Shown: positions 29,702 to 39,608, counted from the first letter of the stretch. The stretch is 64,000 nucleotides of DNA from Desulfobacteraceae bacterium (GCA_011389745.1 JAABTQ010000002.1:1-64000), one strand, 5' to 3'. The notes: generated by a model from the sequence alone, not told the origin. Numbers and translations are program-made.

Positions 29702-30748
29702 TTAAGGGAGAGGGGTTCCGAAAACAGCCCCAATTGGAATTTCCTGTTTTGCCTGACTGACCAGCACCGTTGAGGTGGTTTGTTCGGTACGAAGAACAAT
29801 AATAGAGCCCAACACAATGGGTGTGAGTTGAATTGTTTCATTGGTTAAGGGATTGATTTCAACTATATCCTGCTTGAAAACAGGATACAGCTGACCAGGT
29901 TTGATTCCGTCGATATCTCCTTTGTCGATAAAAACAATTGTGTCGTCGCCGAAAAGACGCATTTGTTTTTCCGAGGCAACGATATTGCCGAATAATCCGT
30001 ATTGGCTCTCCGTAACCGGTATTTCAGAAGATCGCGGCTCATAGGGCATCAGGTAATCGCCGACACGTATGCTTCGATATGATTTGACCACCTCGGCCTC
30101 TGAAAATTTGGGTTCACAGCGCGTAATTTCAATAACACCTGTTAGAAGATATTGTGCCCCTATTTTTTTTCCGGTGTCCGGGTGAATGACCGGTGAAATG
30201 ACTTGATGGGTGACATATTGCTCACCAGGGAGAAATAAATTTTTTTCCAGATGTTTAATAAAAACAGTGTCACCGATACTAATCATCTCCTTATCATCTT
30301 TGACTTTGATAATGGAAGCATCCGGAGCCTTGGGATCGTTGCGTATAAAGCCGATACTTTCTATGGGGCTGTAATGATAATAAACCGGTTGGTGAAACAT
30401 GGATTTATCCACGGAAGTCTGTTTAAGCATGTCATCCAAGGGTCTTTTCTGAGCAAATCTTTCCCAATCTTTACGAAGGTAAATGCGGATTTTTTGGCCG
30501 GGATAAATTAAATGGGGATTGGGAATTTGCTGGTTTTTACTCCACAGGTCCGGCCAGAGCCAGGGAGAATTGTTAAAACGTTCAGAAAGATCCCATAAGG
30601 TATCTCCTTTATGGACTGTGTAGTAAAAACCGGTTTCGGTTTCAATTAAATGTCGGCTATCCTGGGCTAAAAGGCATAAAGGTGACATCATGAAAAAAAA
30701 GAAAAAAACGCTAATTCTGTTTAAACGAAAAAAACATTTCATATTCAT
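29702..30748 (-). CDS. Exported LysM-domain protein
   Basis: 348 aa from ATG 30748, chosen over ATG 30775 because AGGAG lies seven bases upstream. The signal segment (NRISVFFFFFMMSPLCLLA) is followed by LysM (YYTVHKGDTLWDLSERFNNSPWLWPDLW...PHLIYPGQKIRIYL), a peptidoglycan-binding fold. The remaining ~240 residues are beta-rich and of unknown function (SIGDTVFIKHL, VGDYLMPYEPRS). It is 3 bp upstream of the PAS gene, so probably in one transcript. Confidence 0.85.
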   Translation of the reverse strand: MNMKCFFRLNRISVFFFFFMMSPLCLLAQDSRHLIETETGFYYTVHKGDTLWDLSERFNNSPWLWPDLWSKNQQIPNPHLIYPGQKIRIYLRKDWERFAQKRPLDDMLKQTSVDKSMFHQPVYYHYSPIESIGFIRNDPKAPDASIIKVKDDKEMISIGDTVFIKHLEKNLFLPGEQYVTHQVISPVIHPDTGKKIGAQYLLTGVIEITRCEPKFSEAEVVKSYRSIRVGDYLMPYEPRSSEIPVTESQYGLFGNIVASEKQMRLFGDDTIVFIDKGDIDGIKPGQLYPVFKQDIVEINPLTNETIQLTPIVLGSIIVLRTEQTTSTVLVSQAKQEIPIGAVFGTPLP

Positions 30749-31041
30749 TGAATGCTCCTGTTGGTTTTGGGTCAAAACTTTATTAGCGAAGGGCTTTTTT
30801 CATTTGTTATGAGCGAGATATCCATCAAGCCTATAGTGTTTTTGGTAACTTTCTTTTTAGTCGTTTGTCAAGCTTTTAAGTAATTTATAGTGTTTATAGA
30901 ATAACATAATGCTGTTTGGTTTAAATAAGATGGATCAGAAAAAATCAATTGATTGATAAGATATTTAAAAAACTGTAAACTAAACCCCGATGTTGCATTT
31001 TATAATTTTTAAACGATCAGAAACGACAACAGGAGATAAAG

Positions 31042-31848
31042 ATGCCTAAATTGGCGGAAAAGGCAGCGCAGAATCTTGATTTACTGCGGAAAAAAAAACC
31101 GTTAATACACAACATTACTAATTTAGTAGTCATGAATGTTACAGCAAATGCCTTGCTGGCTATGGGGGCATCACCCGTTATGGCCCATTCGAAAAACGAG
31201 GTTCGGGAAATGGTAACACTGTCCGATGCACTGGTATTAAACATTGGTACTCTATCTGAAGAGTGGCTGGAATCAATGTTGAGGGCCGGCCAAAGAGCAA
31301 TGGAATTAAATATTCCGATCGTCTTAGATCCCGTGGGTTCCGGCGCAACAACCTTTCGGACTTTTTCCGCTCAAAAGCTCGTTGAAAAGATTAAAATTCG
31401 TGTGATTCGCGGAAATCCTTCTGAAATTTTATCTCTCAGGCATAAAGATTCCAGAACCAAAGGTGTGGATTCAATTCATACGGTCGATGATGCAGCCATA
31501 GCCGCAAAGGAACTTTCGCGACAAATAAAAACCACATTGGCAGTTACGGGACCAACGGATCTTATTACTGATGGTGCAAGAATCATCCGGATTTTAAATG
31601 GACATCCTCTTATGGGCTTTATCACCGGCTCCGGATGTATGGCCACTGCAATCATTGCAGCGTTTCTTGCCGTAGATCCGAATGCCGTAAGTGCTTCGGC
31701 TGCGGCTCTTTCTTTTTTTGGTTTGGCAGGGGAAATGGCCGGCAACAGCTCTGCAGGCCCAGGCACATTCATGGTGCGGTTGCTTGATGCTCTTTATAAC
31801 ATCACGCCGGAGGCTCTTGAAAAGGGAGCCAGTATTATTGAAAGTTAA
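31042..31848 (+). CDS. thiM: Hydroxyethylthiazole kinase
   Basis: 268 aa, ribokinase-like fold. PLIHNITNLVVMNVTANALLA and GASPVMAHSKNE line the thiazole pocket, DPVGSGATTFR binds phosphate and GSGCMATAIIAAFLA carries the catalytic Cys/anion hole. It phosphorylates the thiazole alcohol for thiamine salvage. AGGAG precedes the ATG. The 266-bp upstream gap has no TPP riboswitch that I can see. thiL follows 23 bp later. Confidence 0.95.
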   Translation: MPKLAEKAAQNLDLLRKKKPLIHNITNLVVMNVTANALLAMGASPVMAHSKNEVREMVTLSDALVLNIGTLSEEWLESMLRAGQRAMELNIPIVLDPVGSGATTFRTFSAQKLVEKIKIRVIRGNPSEILSLRHKDSRTKGVDSIHTVDDAAIAAKELSRQIKTTLAVTGPTDLITDGARIIRILNGHPLMGFITGSGCMATAIIAAFLAVDPNAVSASAAALSFFGLAGEMAGNSSAGPGTFMVRLLDALYNITPEALEKGASIIES

Positions 31849-31871
31849 ACATTATAGAAAAAGAAAAAGAT

Positions 31872-32879
31872 ATGAATCTGAAAGAAATCGGAGAATTCGG
31901 GCTCATTAATAAGTTGTCTGATGGCTGTCTGGTCAGGAAAGATCATGTGATCAAGGCTATAGGCGATGATGCCGCAGTATTTATACAACCTGTTGATGAG
32001 GTGGTTCTTGTGACTACCGATATGATGGTGGAAAGAGTCCACTTTTTTAGAAATGCCACATCCGGATTTAATATCGGCTATAAGGCCCTGGCAGTTAATT
32101 TGAGTGATATTGCGGCAATGGGTGCCAGTGCCCGGGAAGCGTTTGTCAGTATTGCGATTCCAGAAGACTGTTCTATTGAATTCATCGAAGATATTTATAA
32201 AGGTATGAAACAATTGGCCGCCCGTTTTCAGGTCAATCTTTTGGGAGGAGACACCACAGGCTCACAAAAAGATCTGGTTATTAATGTGGTGGTTGTGGGT
32301 TCCGCTCCCAAAGAGGAAGTATTGTACCGGTGTGGTGCAAAAAAAGGAGATATGATTTTTTGTACCGGCTATTTGGGTGACAGTCGTGCCGGATGTCATT
32401 TGATCGTCAAGGTAATAGCAGATGATGCGGAAGCATTTAAAGCTCTTAAAAATGCTCATCTGATTCCGCGACCTTATCTTAAGGAAGGAAAGTTTTTAGC
32501 CCGTTGCGGCGGAGTCCATGCGGCCATCGATATCAGCGACGGGCTTGGTTCGGATCTGGGCCATATCCTGGAGCAAAGCCGGGTCGGGGCTGTGATATAT
32601 GCCGAAAAAATACCGGTTTCTGAAAACCTCAAAAAATTCTGCCGGCTGTTTCATTTCGACCCTGTCCAATATGCTGTGGCCGGCGGTGAGGATTATGTAT
32701 TGTTATTTACGGCAGCCCCGGATCAGTCAAATAAAATTGTCGAAAAATACCGGAAAACCTTTAATACCCCCTTATTTGAAATAGGTGAAATTACTGATTC
32801 GACTCAGCTTGAAATCGAATTTCCGGGCGGAAAGAAAGAACAAACTACCCCCACCGGATGGAACCATTTCAAAAAATAA
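31872..32879 (+). CDS. thiL: Thiamine-monophosphate kinase
   Basis: 335 aa, PurM-like fold. GDDAAVF, TTDMMVERVHF, NLSDIAAMGA and LLGGDTTGS are the metal- and ATP-binding loops; DISDGLGSDLGHIL and AVAGGEDYVLLF lie in the second half. It makes thiamine diphosphate from the monophosphate. Together with thiM it forms a two-gene thiamine unit. Confidence 0.95.
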   Translation: MNLKEIGEFGLINKLSDGCLVRKDHVIKAIGDDAAVFIQPVDEVVLVTTDMMVERVHFFRNATSGFNIGYKALAVNLSDIAAMGASAREAFVSIAIPEDCSIEFIEDIYKGMKQLAARFQVNLLGGDTTGSQKDLVINVVVVGSAPKEEVLYRCGAKKGDMIFCTGYLGDSRAGCHLIVKVIADDAEAFKALKNAHLIPRPYLKEGKFLARCGGVHAAIDISDGLGSDLGHILEQSRVGAVIYAEKIPVSENLKKFCRLFHFDPVQYAVAGGEDYVLLFTAAPDQSNKIVEKYRKTFNTPLFEIGEITDSTQLEIEFPGGKKEQTTPTGWNHFKK

Positions 32880-32897
32880 AGAATGAAATCCCCCTTT

Positions 32898-33599
32898 TTA
32901 AACCGAGCTTTTCAATAAGGACATCATTTTTTCCTGGATTTTTTTTGTTACGGCGTGTCGATCATGGTTGTTTTTAAGACGCTGACCCAGCAATTTTCCG
33001 GCATCAACGGCCGATTCAATAACCTTAGGTTGTTTCTTAACATCAGGAATATCCTCTGGTGTTATTTTAACACCTTCGCCGTATAGCAAATACGGAAGAC
33101 CCACTTTGCAAGTTTCGCCATATCCGCAGGAAAAACACGATGCCGCTCCCTGTCCTGAAACCTTGGCCACAGTTTCAATAAAATTATAAAGAAAAAATTT
33201 TTCAATTTCATCCGCCGGGGCTTGACCTGCAGAACCACCTACGCCCACTGCAACGCCCAGCTTTCCCCATAAAAGGTTGCCCTCCTGATGTCTGAATTGA
33301 AACCATCGTTCTAAAAAAGCATGGGTAATTGCGTTCAGGGTCGAGTAATAATTTGACGCTCCGATTACAAAGGCATCAGCGTTAACAATTTTTTCCCGAA
33401 TCGGTTCAAGATCATCCTTGACCTTGCACACATTGTCTTTGACACATCCTAAACAAGCGATACAGCCTGATATCTGCTTTTTCCTTAGGGACACAAGTTC
33501 GTAATCACACCCGGAGGCTTCCAAAACCGTGCGGACCAACTGGTGAGTGCCTGATACATCTTCTTTTCGCGGACTTCCCGAAATTCCTAGAATTTTCAT
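32898..33599 (-). CDS. Iron-sulfur flavoprotein / flavodoxin-family NADPH-dependent reductase
   Basis: 233 aa. ILGISGSPRKEDVSGTHQL is the FMN phosphate loop. SGCIACLGCVKDNVC has the compact cysteine motif that holds a 4Fe-4S cluster in iron-sulfur flavoproteins. FVIGASNYYSTLNAITHAF and GVGGSAGQ also contact flavin. A second cysteine set (SCFSCGYGETCKVG) is uncommon. The substrate is unknown; electron transfer or oxidative-stress roles are known in the family. Confidence 0.85.
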   Translation of the reverse strand: MKILGISGSPRKEDVSGTHQLVRTVLEASGCDYELVSLRKKQISGCIACLGCVKDNVCKVKDDLEPIREKIVNADAFVIGASNYYSTLNAITHAFLERWFQFRHQEGNLLWGKLGVAVGVGGSAGQAPADEIEKFFLYNFIETVAKVSGQGAASCFSCGYGETCKVGLPYLLYGEGVKITPEDIPDVKKQPKVIESAVDAGKLLGQRLKNNHDRHAVTKKIQEKMMSLLKSSV

Positions 33600-33728
33600 G
33601 TTTAAATCTCCCTTAAAAGGTTCTTAAAAAATCGTTTAACCTTACTCATTGCTTGACTTTCCGAAAATTAGTTCAATATTCAATGACAAACAATAATCCT
33701 CAACCTGAAAATAACAAGGAGGTATACC

Positions 33729-33953
33729 ATGGCACATACTTGTAAAACTTGCGGAGCAGTTGCGAATGAACCCGGACACTTGTGCAATCCATGCGGAGAT
33801 AAATCCAAATGCAGTTTCTGCGGCTCACCAGAGGTAGACACTAAACATGTCTGCAAGGACAAACTCGGGGCAATGAACTTTTACTGTGAAGGGTGCGGAA
33901 GAGTGGCTACCGAAGAAGGACATCTTTGTAAACCATCGCCAATCGAAGGATAA
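33729..33953 (+). CDS. Small cysteine-rich zinc-ribbon protein
   Basis: 74 aa with eleven Cys and three His in four short knots (CKTCGAVANEPGHLC, CGDKSKCSFCG, HVCKDKLG, CEGCGRVATEEGHLC). The first and last knots are near repeats of each other, suggesting internal duplication. Zinc or iron-sulfur binding is expected; the function is unknown. AAGGAGG sits eight bases before the ATG. TTGACT at 33653-33658 followed by TATTCA may be its promoter. It is divergent from the iron-sulfur flavoprotein gene. Confidence 0.8.
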   Translation: MAHTCKTCGAVANEPGHLCNPCGDKSKCSFCGSPEVDTKHVCKDKLGAMNFYCEGCGRVATEEGHLCKPSPIEG

Positions 33954-34004
33954 TTAACAGGGTTAATGGGAAAGAGGGCCAACCCATTTAATCCAATGTT
34001 AATT

Positions 34005-34110
34005 GCTTGACAGTCCAAGGTTCTCCGTCATGCCGGACTTGATCCGGCATCCGGAAATACTACCATCTTAAATTTCGCTGGATTCCGGCATTTGCCGCTA
34101 TGACGGAACC
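34005..34110. repeat. Dispersed palindromic repeat (GTCATGCCGGACTTG family), copy A
   Basis: It starts GCTTGACAGTCCAAGG and contains two hairpins: GCCGGACTTGATCCGGC, and GGATTCCGGC...GCCGCTATGACGG. The same sequence order recurs at 59728-59872. It lies directly upstream of rlmN. Confidence 0.8.
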
Positions 34111-34168
34111 CTCTTTCAACACCGGTTTCCACTTATACCCTCAGCTATTGATTCAGGTTTGAAAATTT

Positions 34169-35254
34169 TTGGAAACAAAATCCCCTCCGATTAAAATATT
34201 CGAGTTGACCTTTTCCGAGCTTACATCTGAGCTGAAAAATCGCTATGACAAAGGCGCTTATTATGCGGCCGCCATATTCAGGGAAATCTATGTCAATGGA
34301 AATACGCATATTTCAAAAGCGCCTGCATTTTTGCGTTCGGAAACATTCTGTCGGCAACTTTGCCAGGATTTGGAAATTAATCTTAATCCCATTACGGAAA
34401 TTATAGAAGAAGAGGGTTTAACCAAGTTTGTCACAGAATTAAAGGATGGTTTTAAAATCGAATCCGTTATTGTTCCCATGGCCACCCATTATACGCTATG
34501 CATATCTACCCAGGTCGGCTGCAAAATGGGCTGTCGGTTTTGCGAAACCGCCCGTCATGGATTTCTACGAAATCTTTCAGTAGAAGAAATTGTCGGGCAG
34601 TTGTACATGGCTAAATTCAGACTTGGAGTTCGTGTACGAAATGTGGTGTTCATGGGGATGGGTGAACCGCTGGATAATTATGACAATGTGGTACAAGCTG
34701 TTCGCGTCATGGAAGATCAGCGGGGGATGGACATTCCCAAGAGATATGTTTCCATCTCGACATCCGGCCGCGTTGACGGTATCAGAAAGCTTGCGGCGCT
34801 AAACTGGCCCCAATTAAACCTTGCTGTATCTTTAAATGCTCCCAATGATCGTATACGATCAAAAATTATGCCCATCAATAATATTTATCCAATGGGTAAA
34901 CTTCATGAAGCCTTGCTGGATTTTCCAATTAAAAACAATGGAGCGATTTATATTGAATATGTGCTTATTAAACACTTAAATGACCGTCGGGAACATGCAA
35001 GGCAGTTGGCTGATTATCTGAAACCGTTGAAAGTTAAGGTTAATCTGATACCCTATAACCCCCTTGCCGATTTGCCTTTTGAGGCTCCTGATGAGAAAGA
35101 TGTTTCACAGTTTCTTGACTGGCTTGTGGAAGAAAAGATCTTTGTTCGAAAAAGGTCCTCCAAAGGGCACAATATTTTGGCAGGTTGCGGCATGTTGGGA
35201 AAAACCCCTCACCGAACAACCAATCTGAATGATTTAACCATTTTTGACGGATAA
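34169..35254 (+). CDS. rlmN: RlmN-family 23S rRNA (A2503) methyltransferase
   Basis: 361 aa. STQVGCKMGCRFCETARHGF is the radical SAM cluster motif, VVFMGMGEPLDNYDNV and SVSLNAPNDRIRSKIMPIN are family motifs, and ILAGCGMLG holds the methyl-carrying Cys. It methylates A2503 of 23S rRNA and some tRNAs. The start given is TTG 34169; no ATG and no good ribosome site are near, because the repeat ends 60 bp before it. Its last 46 bp overlap the convergent DUF2156 gene. Confidence 0.87.
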   Translation: METKSPPIKIFELTFSELTSELKNRYDKGAYYAAAIFREIYVNGNTHISKAPAFLRSETFCRQLCQDLEINLNPITEIIEEEGLTKFVTELKDGFKIESVIVPMATHYTLCISTQVGCKMGCRFCETARHGFLRNLSVEEIVGQLYMAKFRLGVRVRNVVFMGMGEPLDNYDNVVQAVRVMEDQRGMDIPKRYVSISTSGRVDGIRKLAALNWPQLNLAVSLNAPNDRIRSKIMPINNIYPMGKLHEALLDFPIKNNGAIYIEYVLIKHLNDRREHARQLADYLKPLKVKVNLIPYNPLADLPFEAPDEKDVSQFLDWLVEEKIFVRKRSSKGHNILAGCGMLGKTPHRTTNLNDLTIFDG

Positions 35255-36120
35255 TATGATTTTTTTGCTTTTTCCAGTCCTGGAAGATCCATGTCGCTTT
35301 CTTTGTTTATGTAAGTATATCCTTTGAAAAGTTTTCTGGCGCAGAGATTATCAAAATACTGATAAAGTCCTTTTATTTTGGAAAAGGCCTTTTCAAACTG
35401 AAAGACTCCCGTTTCGGAGGTCAGGCGGGAGGCCATTCCAAAAGCATTTACCTGGCCATCTATACGAAGCAACAGGCCGTTGATACCTAACAGTTCGATA
35501 TTTTCAAGTGTATTTATGGCAGCTTGCTTTTCACAATAAAGTTCTTCCTGGGTTTCCTGGCCACAGTCTCTTTCTTCACACCACTTTTCCAGAAATTCGA
35601 TGCATTCATTAGAGGCGGCTTTTGTAATTTTCTCGGTTTTAACACGTTTACGGGCGACAAAATCCCGTTGGAACTGATTAATGAGATTGCGTTTTTTGGA
35701 ATACTTGTTTCCTTCCAATCCGGCCAGGTCCCTGGTCAGATATATATAATCTTTAAATGCTGACTGTTCAGTTATTTCAAAAAGAGATGTTATTTGATAC
35801 TTTTCATATTTGTTGATATATTCTTCGGTCACAAAAAAATATTGCTCATAACCGGTGTCTTTTGCTAACTGGTAAAGTTTTTCGGGACTGTACTCACCAT
35901 AAACAGATACCGGCAAAATCAGATGCCGTCTGTCTTTATGTTTTGTAAATTCTGCGCCGACAATCAATGTATCGCCATCTACGGCACCATAAGGTTGAAA
36001 AAATTCGGTGCTCCAGACAATTATGGAGGAAAGGGAATAGGCAGAGTGCATATATTTCTGGTTGACAAAAAAACGTTTGAATTCTGAATAATCTTTGGGA
36101 GTGAGTTTTTTAAAATTCAT
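35209..36120 (-). CDS. DUF2156 (LysX/MprF C-terminal-like) protein
   Basis: 303 aa with a tandem GNAT-like fold typical of DUF2156: YAYTREDLAGLEG-like IYLTRDLAGLEGNKYSKKRN, HEAWC-type FLEKWCEERD, LLRIDGQVNAFGMASRL and YINKESDMDLPGLEKAKKSYYP near the end. Relatives of MprF transfer amino acids from tRNA to lipids. This short soluble form may be an aminoacyl-tRNA-dependent transferase, but the substrate is unknown. It overlaps the GNAT gene upstream by 4 bp. Confidence 0.8.
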   Translation of the reverse strand: MNFKKLTPKDYSEFKRFFVNQKYMHSAYSLSSIIVWSTEFFQPYGAVDGDTLIVGAEFTKHKDRRHLILPVSVYGEYSPEKLYQLAKDTGYEQYFFVTEEYINKYEKYQITSLFEITEQSAFKDYIYLTRDLAGLEGNKYSKKRNLINQFQRDFVARKRVKTEKITKAASNECIEFLEKWCEERDCGQETQEELYCEKQAAINTLENIELLGINGLLLRIDGQVNAFGMASRLTSETGVFQFEKAFSKIKGLYQYFDNLCARKLFKGYTYINKESDMDLPGLEKAKKSYYPSKMVKSFRLVVR

Positions 36121-36542
36121 GGTTGCGATAAAATCATCGGGGTGGAATTGATCATCGGTTTAAATCCGATAGGTTCGTAAAACCCATGGGAGCCTTTTTC
36201 CGCAATAAGCCCAACCCAGAATACCCCGTCTAATTGAAGTCTTTTGATAATCATCCGGATAATGTATGTTCCGATACCTTTTCTCCGAAAGCTTTTTTTC
36301 ACTGTGACATCCTGAATGTAGGCGTCGCTTGTTCGGTCGCTGATAGCGCGCCCCATTCCGACAATTTCCCGGCCAAACTGAGCAATCATGAAGCAATGGC
36401 TTCCTTGAATAATACGACGCACCAGGTCGGGGTTGTCCGCTCCGTTCCACCATCCCTGGCTTCGGTAAAGTGCAGTGATTTGTTCCATATATAGATCAGG
36501 AGGGTTGAAATCAGCGTTATCGAAAAAATCATAGTGGAGCAT
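36117..36542 (-). CDS. GNAT-family N-acetyltransferase
   Basis: 141 aa. DVTVKKSFRRKGIGTYIIRMI is the acetyl-CoA pyrophosphate loop (R/QxxGxG/A). The N-terminal region (ALYRSQGWW) and GFYEPIGFKP fit the small GNAT fold. The substrate is unknown. ATGA overlap with the DUF2156 gene points to joint expression. Confidence 0.85.
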   Translation of the reverse strand: MLHYDFFDNADFNPPDLYMEQITALYRSQGWWNGADNPDLVRRIIQGSHCFMIAQFGREIVGMGRAISDRTSDAYIQDVTVKKSFRRKGIGTYIIRMIIKRLQLDGVFWVGLIAEKGSHGFYEPIGFKPMINSTPMILSQP

Positions 36543-36547
36543 GAATT

Positions 36548-37462
36548 TTACTTGCGATCCTGAGGCAGTAGAAAGGATATGCTGTTTCGCCCTTTCTGTT
36601 TTGATATGTACATGGCTTTATCAGACCTTTGCACGAGTGAGGCGGCGTCTTCTTTAGGACAATATTCAGTAATGCCGATGCTGATGGTGATGGTCACGGG
36701 ATCTTTGCCGTCAGGTATGAATTTCTGGTTTTCGATGGTTTTACGAATACGCTGGGCCACGGTGTAGGCATCCTCGGCTTTAGTTTCGGGCAATATGATG
36801 GTAAACTCCTCTCCGCCATAGCGATATGCCGAGTCCATTTGGCGCAGGCACGATTGAATAATATTTCCGATTTTCACCAGAACTTTATCACCTTCAAGGT
36901 GCCCATGTTCATCATTGTATTTTTTAAATAAGTCGATATCCATAAGCAGAAGGGACAGATCGTTTCCATAACGAATACTCCGGGAAATTTCCATTTCCAG
37001 ACGATTGTAGAAATGCCTTGAATTATAAAGCTGAGTCAGACCATCGGTAATTGCAAGTTTTTGAAGTCTGTCAAGCATCTGATCTCGTTCTTTTTTTAAC
37101 TGGCGTTCTCGCAATACCCGTTTTAGCCGCAGGTGCAATTCTTCAAAACGGATGGGTTTAAAAACAAAATCACTGGCTCCCTTGCTGATAGCTTCTTCAT
37201 AGGAAAAATCCCCGCTGTATCCTGTCATGACGATGACATCGATATCGTAATCTTTTTTGATAAAATCAGTCAATTCCAGGCCGTTCATGCCTGACATCAG
37301 AATATCGGTAATTACCACGTGTATCTTGTTTTCTTTGAGCAAATCCAAAGAATCTTCTGCACTGGCGGCACCGAATGTTTTATAGCCCATCATTTCTAAA
37401 TACTTGCACATGAGGTCCCGGATATCGGTATCATCATCGACAATTAAAATGCGGGTTTCCAT
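36548..37462 (-). CDS. Response regulator with GGDEF diguanylate cyclase output
   Basis: 304 aa. The receiver domain (1-120) has acidic pocket VDDDTD, phosphorylated Asp in VVITDILMSGMNG and Lys in FVFKPI. After a coiled linker comes GGDEF (135-300) with active-site RYGGEEF. An RxxD inhibitory site (RQMD) lies five residues before it, so cyclic di-GMP feedback is expected. The partner sensor is not adjacent. Confidence 0.93.
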   Translation of the reverse strand: METRILIVDDDTDIRDLMCKYLEMMGYKTFGAASAEDSLDLLKENKIHVVITDILMSGMNGLELTDFIKKDYDIDVIVMTGYSGDFSYEEAISKGASDFVFKPIRFEELHLRLKRVLRERQLKKERDQMLDRLQKLAITDGLTQLYNSRHFYNRLEMEISRSIRYGNDLSLLLMDIDLFKKYNDEHGHLEGDKVLVKIGNIIQSCLRQMDSAYRYGGEEFTIILPETKAEDAYTVAQRIRKTIENQKFIPDGKDPVTITISIGITEYCPKEDAASLVQRSDKAMYISKQKGRNSISFLLPQDRK

Positions 37463-37535
37463 GTTTTCATTTTTTCCTGTTTTTTTATTTTTAATACTGT
37501 AATATATTAAATTTTTGTCTTAAACAGTCTCAGGC

Positions 37536-37565
37536 TTGACAGTGTTTGTTGCTTTTTGATAATAA
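37536..37565 (+). promoter_or_regulatory. Promoter upstream of the lepA leader
   Basis: TTGACA (37536-37541) and TAATAA (37560-37565) are 18 bases apart. It points toward lepA, 250 bp away. Apart from this and the hairpin at 37678, the 37463-37817 gap shows only a possible stem, GGAAAG...CTTTTCC, around 37610-37650. Confidence 0.55.
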
Positions 37566-37677
37566 TAAAATTGATAATAACCCTAAAGGATTAGCTGCAA
37601 TCTTAACCGGAAAGAAACATGGTGTCAACCGGCTTTTCCTTTTAAGGTTTCATTAATATACAAGGTAGTTATTATAG

Positions 37678-37715
37678 AAAATCCCCATAAGCCTTGAAAA
37701 TCCTTGGGGATTTTT
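37678..37715 (+). terminator. Hairpin with T run in the lepA leader
   Basis: AAATCCCC (from 37678) pairs with GGGGATTT (from 37706), followed by TTTTTC. It could terminate a ~145-nt RNA made from the promoter at 37536, or act as an attenuator of lepA. Confidence 0.65.
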
Positions 37716-37817
37716 CTGTTTTATTAAGAAATGACTATTGGAAAATTTTTACTTATATCAACTATGTCAGTTGATCATCAGGGAGTTTTATTTTTTTAGA
37801 TCGTTCAGAAAATACAT

Positions 37818-39608
37818 ATGAAAAATATTAGGAATTTCAGTATTATCGCTCATATAGACCATGGTAAATCAACGCTTTCGGACCGGCTGATTCAGACTAC
37901 GGACGTTATTTCCGAGCGAGAGTTCAAGGACCAGATTTTAGATAACATGGATATTGAAAGAGAGCGTGGAATAACCATAAAAAGCCAGACGGTTTGTCTT
38001 CCTTACAAAGCGAAAGATAAACAGTTATATGATTTAAACCTTATCGATACCCCCGGACATGTTGATTTTACATATGAAGTCTCAAGGGCTTTGGCGTCCT
38101 GTGAAGGAGCGCTTTTACTTATCGATGCCAGTCAGGGTGTAGAAGCTCAGACTCTGGCCAACATGCTTTTGGCTATGGAACACGATTTGGAGATCATTCC
38201 GGTGATCAACAAAATCGATCTGCCCTCCGCAGATATTGACTGGGTTAAGCAGCAAATAGCCGAAGATTTAGGTCTTGATCCGGAGGCCGCAATTCTAACA
38301 TCTGCAAAAGAGGGCATTGGGATTGATGAGTTATTAGAAACTATTGTAAATAAGCTTCCTCCTCCCAAGGGTGATCCCGAAGCTCCTCTTAAGGCGTTGA
38401 TTTTCGATTCCCACTATGACTCCTTCCGGGGTACCATTATTCACTTTCGGGTATTCGACGGAATAATCAGGGCCGGAGATACCATCAGGTTTATGTCTAA
38501 TAATGCCGAATACCGGGTGGAAGAAGTCGGTATTTTTCAAATTCGAAGGATTCCCCAAAAATCGCTTTCAGCAGGTGAAGTGGGTTATATGGTTGCGGGC
38601 ATTAAGACTGTCAGCGACACACGATGCGGAGATACGATCACCCATAAGAAAAGGCCTTGTGAAACAGCAAAGTCGGGATTTAAGGAAGCCAAACCCGTGG
38701 TGTTTTCATCCATTTATCCCGTGGCGTCCGACGGTTATGAGGATCTGGCCGTAGCATTGGAGAAACTGAAACTAAATGATTCTTCCTTAATTTACGAGAA
38801 GGATTCCTCCGCTGCGCTGGGGTTTGGTTTCAGATGCGGTTTTTTAGGGCTTTTGCACCTGGAAGTGGTACAGGAGCGCTTAGAGCGGGAATATGATCTG
38901 TCACTGATTTTGACTGCACCTTCTGTGAAATACGAACTGGTTTTAAATGATGATTCGGTGGTTACTATAGATAATCCATCCCTCTACCCGGACCCTACCA
39001 ACATACAAGAAGCTCGCGAACCCTTTATCAAAGCGTCTATTATTGTTCCTGACAAATATATGGGCGCAGTGATGAAACTTTGTCTTGATCGCCGGGGGAT
39101 TAACAAAAACTATCAGTATCTGACCAGCAACCGCCTGGAAATGAGTTTTGAACTTCCACTTGCTGAAGTTGTTTATGACTTTTATGATAAATTAAAATCC
39201 GTTACCCAGGGTTATGGTTCATTTGATTACGAAATCATAGATTACAGACCTACGAATCTTGCAAAAGTCGATATTCTTGTAAACGGCGAGCGGGTTGACG
39301 CTTTGAGCCAACTTGTTCATGAGGAACGGTCAGTGGAACGGGCCAGAAATGCCTGTGACAGGCTTAAGGAAGAAATTCCGCGCCAGATGTTTAAAATTGC
39401 AATACAGGGTGCGATCGGAGCCAAAATTATTGCCCGTTCCACAGTCAGCGCCTTTCGTAAAGATGTCACCGCAAAATGCTATGGAGGCGATATTTCACGA
39501 AAAAGGAAGCTTCTGGAAAAGCAAAAAAAAGGCAAGAAACGGATGAAAATGGTTGGGAATGTGATGATACCTCAATCGGCTTTTCTATCAGTTCTGAAAA
39601 CAGATTAA
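37818..39608 (+). CDS. lepA: Elongation factor 4 (LepA)
   Basis: 596 aa. GTPase motifs are [26 protein letters not shown] and NKIDLPSAD; the C-terminal LepA-specific domain has [20 protein letters not shown] and [13 protein letters not shown]. It back-translocates or remodels stalled ribosomes and aids initiation. leuC follows 48 bp downstream. Confidence 0.97.
   Translation: MKNIRNFSIIAHIDHGKSTLSDRLIQTTDVISEREFKDQILDNMDIERERGITIKSQTVCLPYKAKDKQLYDLNLIDTPGHVDFTYEVSRALASCEGALLLIDASQGVEAQTLANMLLAMEHDLEIIPVINKIDLPSADIDWVKQQIAEDLGLDPEAAILTSAKEGIGIDELLETIVNKLPPPKGDPEAPLKALIFDSHYDSFRGTIIHFRVFDGIIRAGDTIRFMSNNAEYRVEEVGIFQIRRIPQKSLSAGEVGYMVAGIKTVSDTRCGDTITHKKRPCETAKSGFKEAKPVVFSSIYPVASDGYEDLAVALEKLKLNDSSLIYEKDSSAALGFGFRCGFLGLLHLEVVQERLEREYDLSLILTAPSVKYELVLNDDSVVTIDNPSLYPDPTNIQEAREPFIKASIIVPDKYMGAVMKLCLDRRGINKNYQYLTSNRLEMSFELPLAEVVYDFYDKLKSVTQGYGSFDYEIIDYRPTNLAKVDILVNGERVDALSQLVHEERSVERARNACDRLKEEIPRQMFKIAIQGAIGAKIIARSTVSAFRKDVTAKCYGGDISRKRKLLEKQKKGKKRMKMVGNVMIPQSAFLSVLKTD

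Noticed and set aside
30776-31041. TPP riboswitch before thiM
   Set aside because: The expected CUGAGA and ACCUGAUCUGG blocks are absent.
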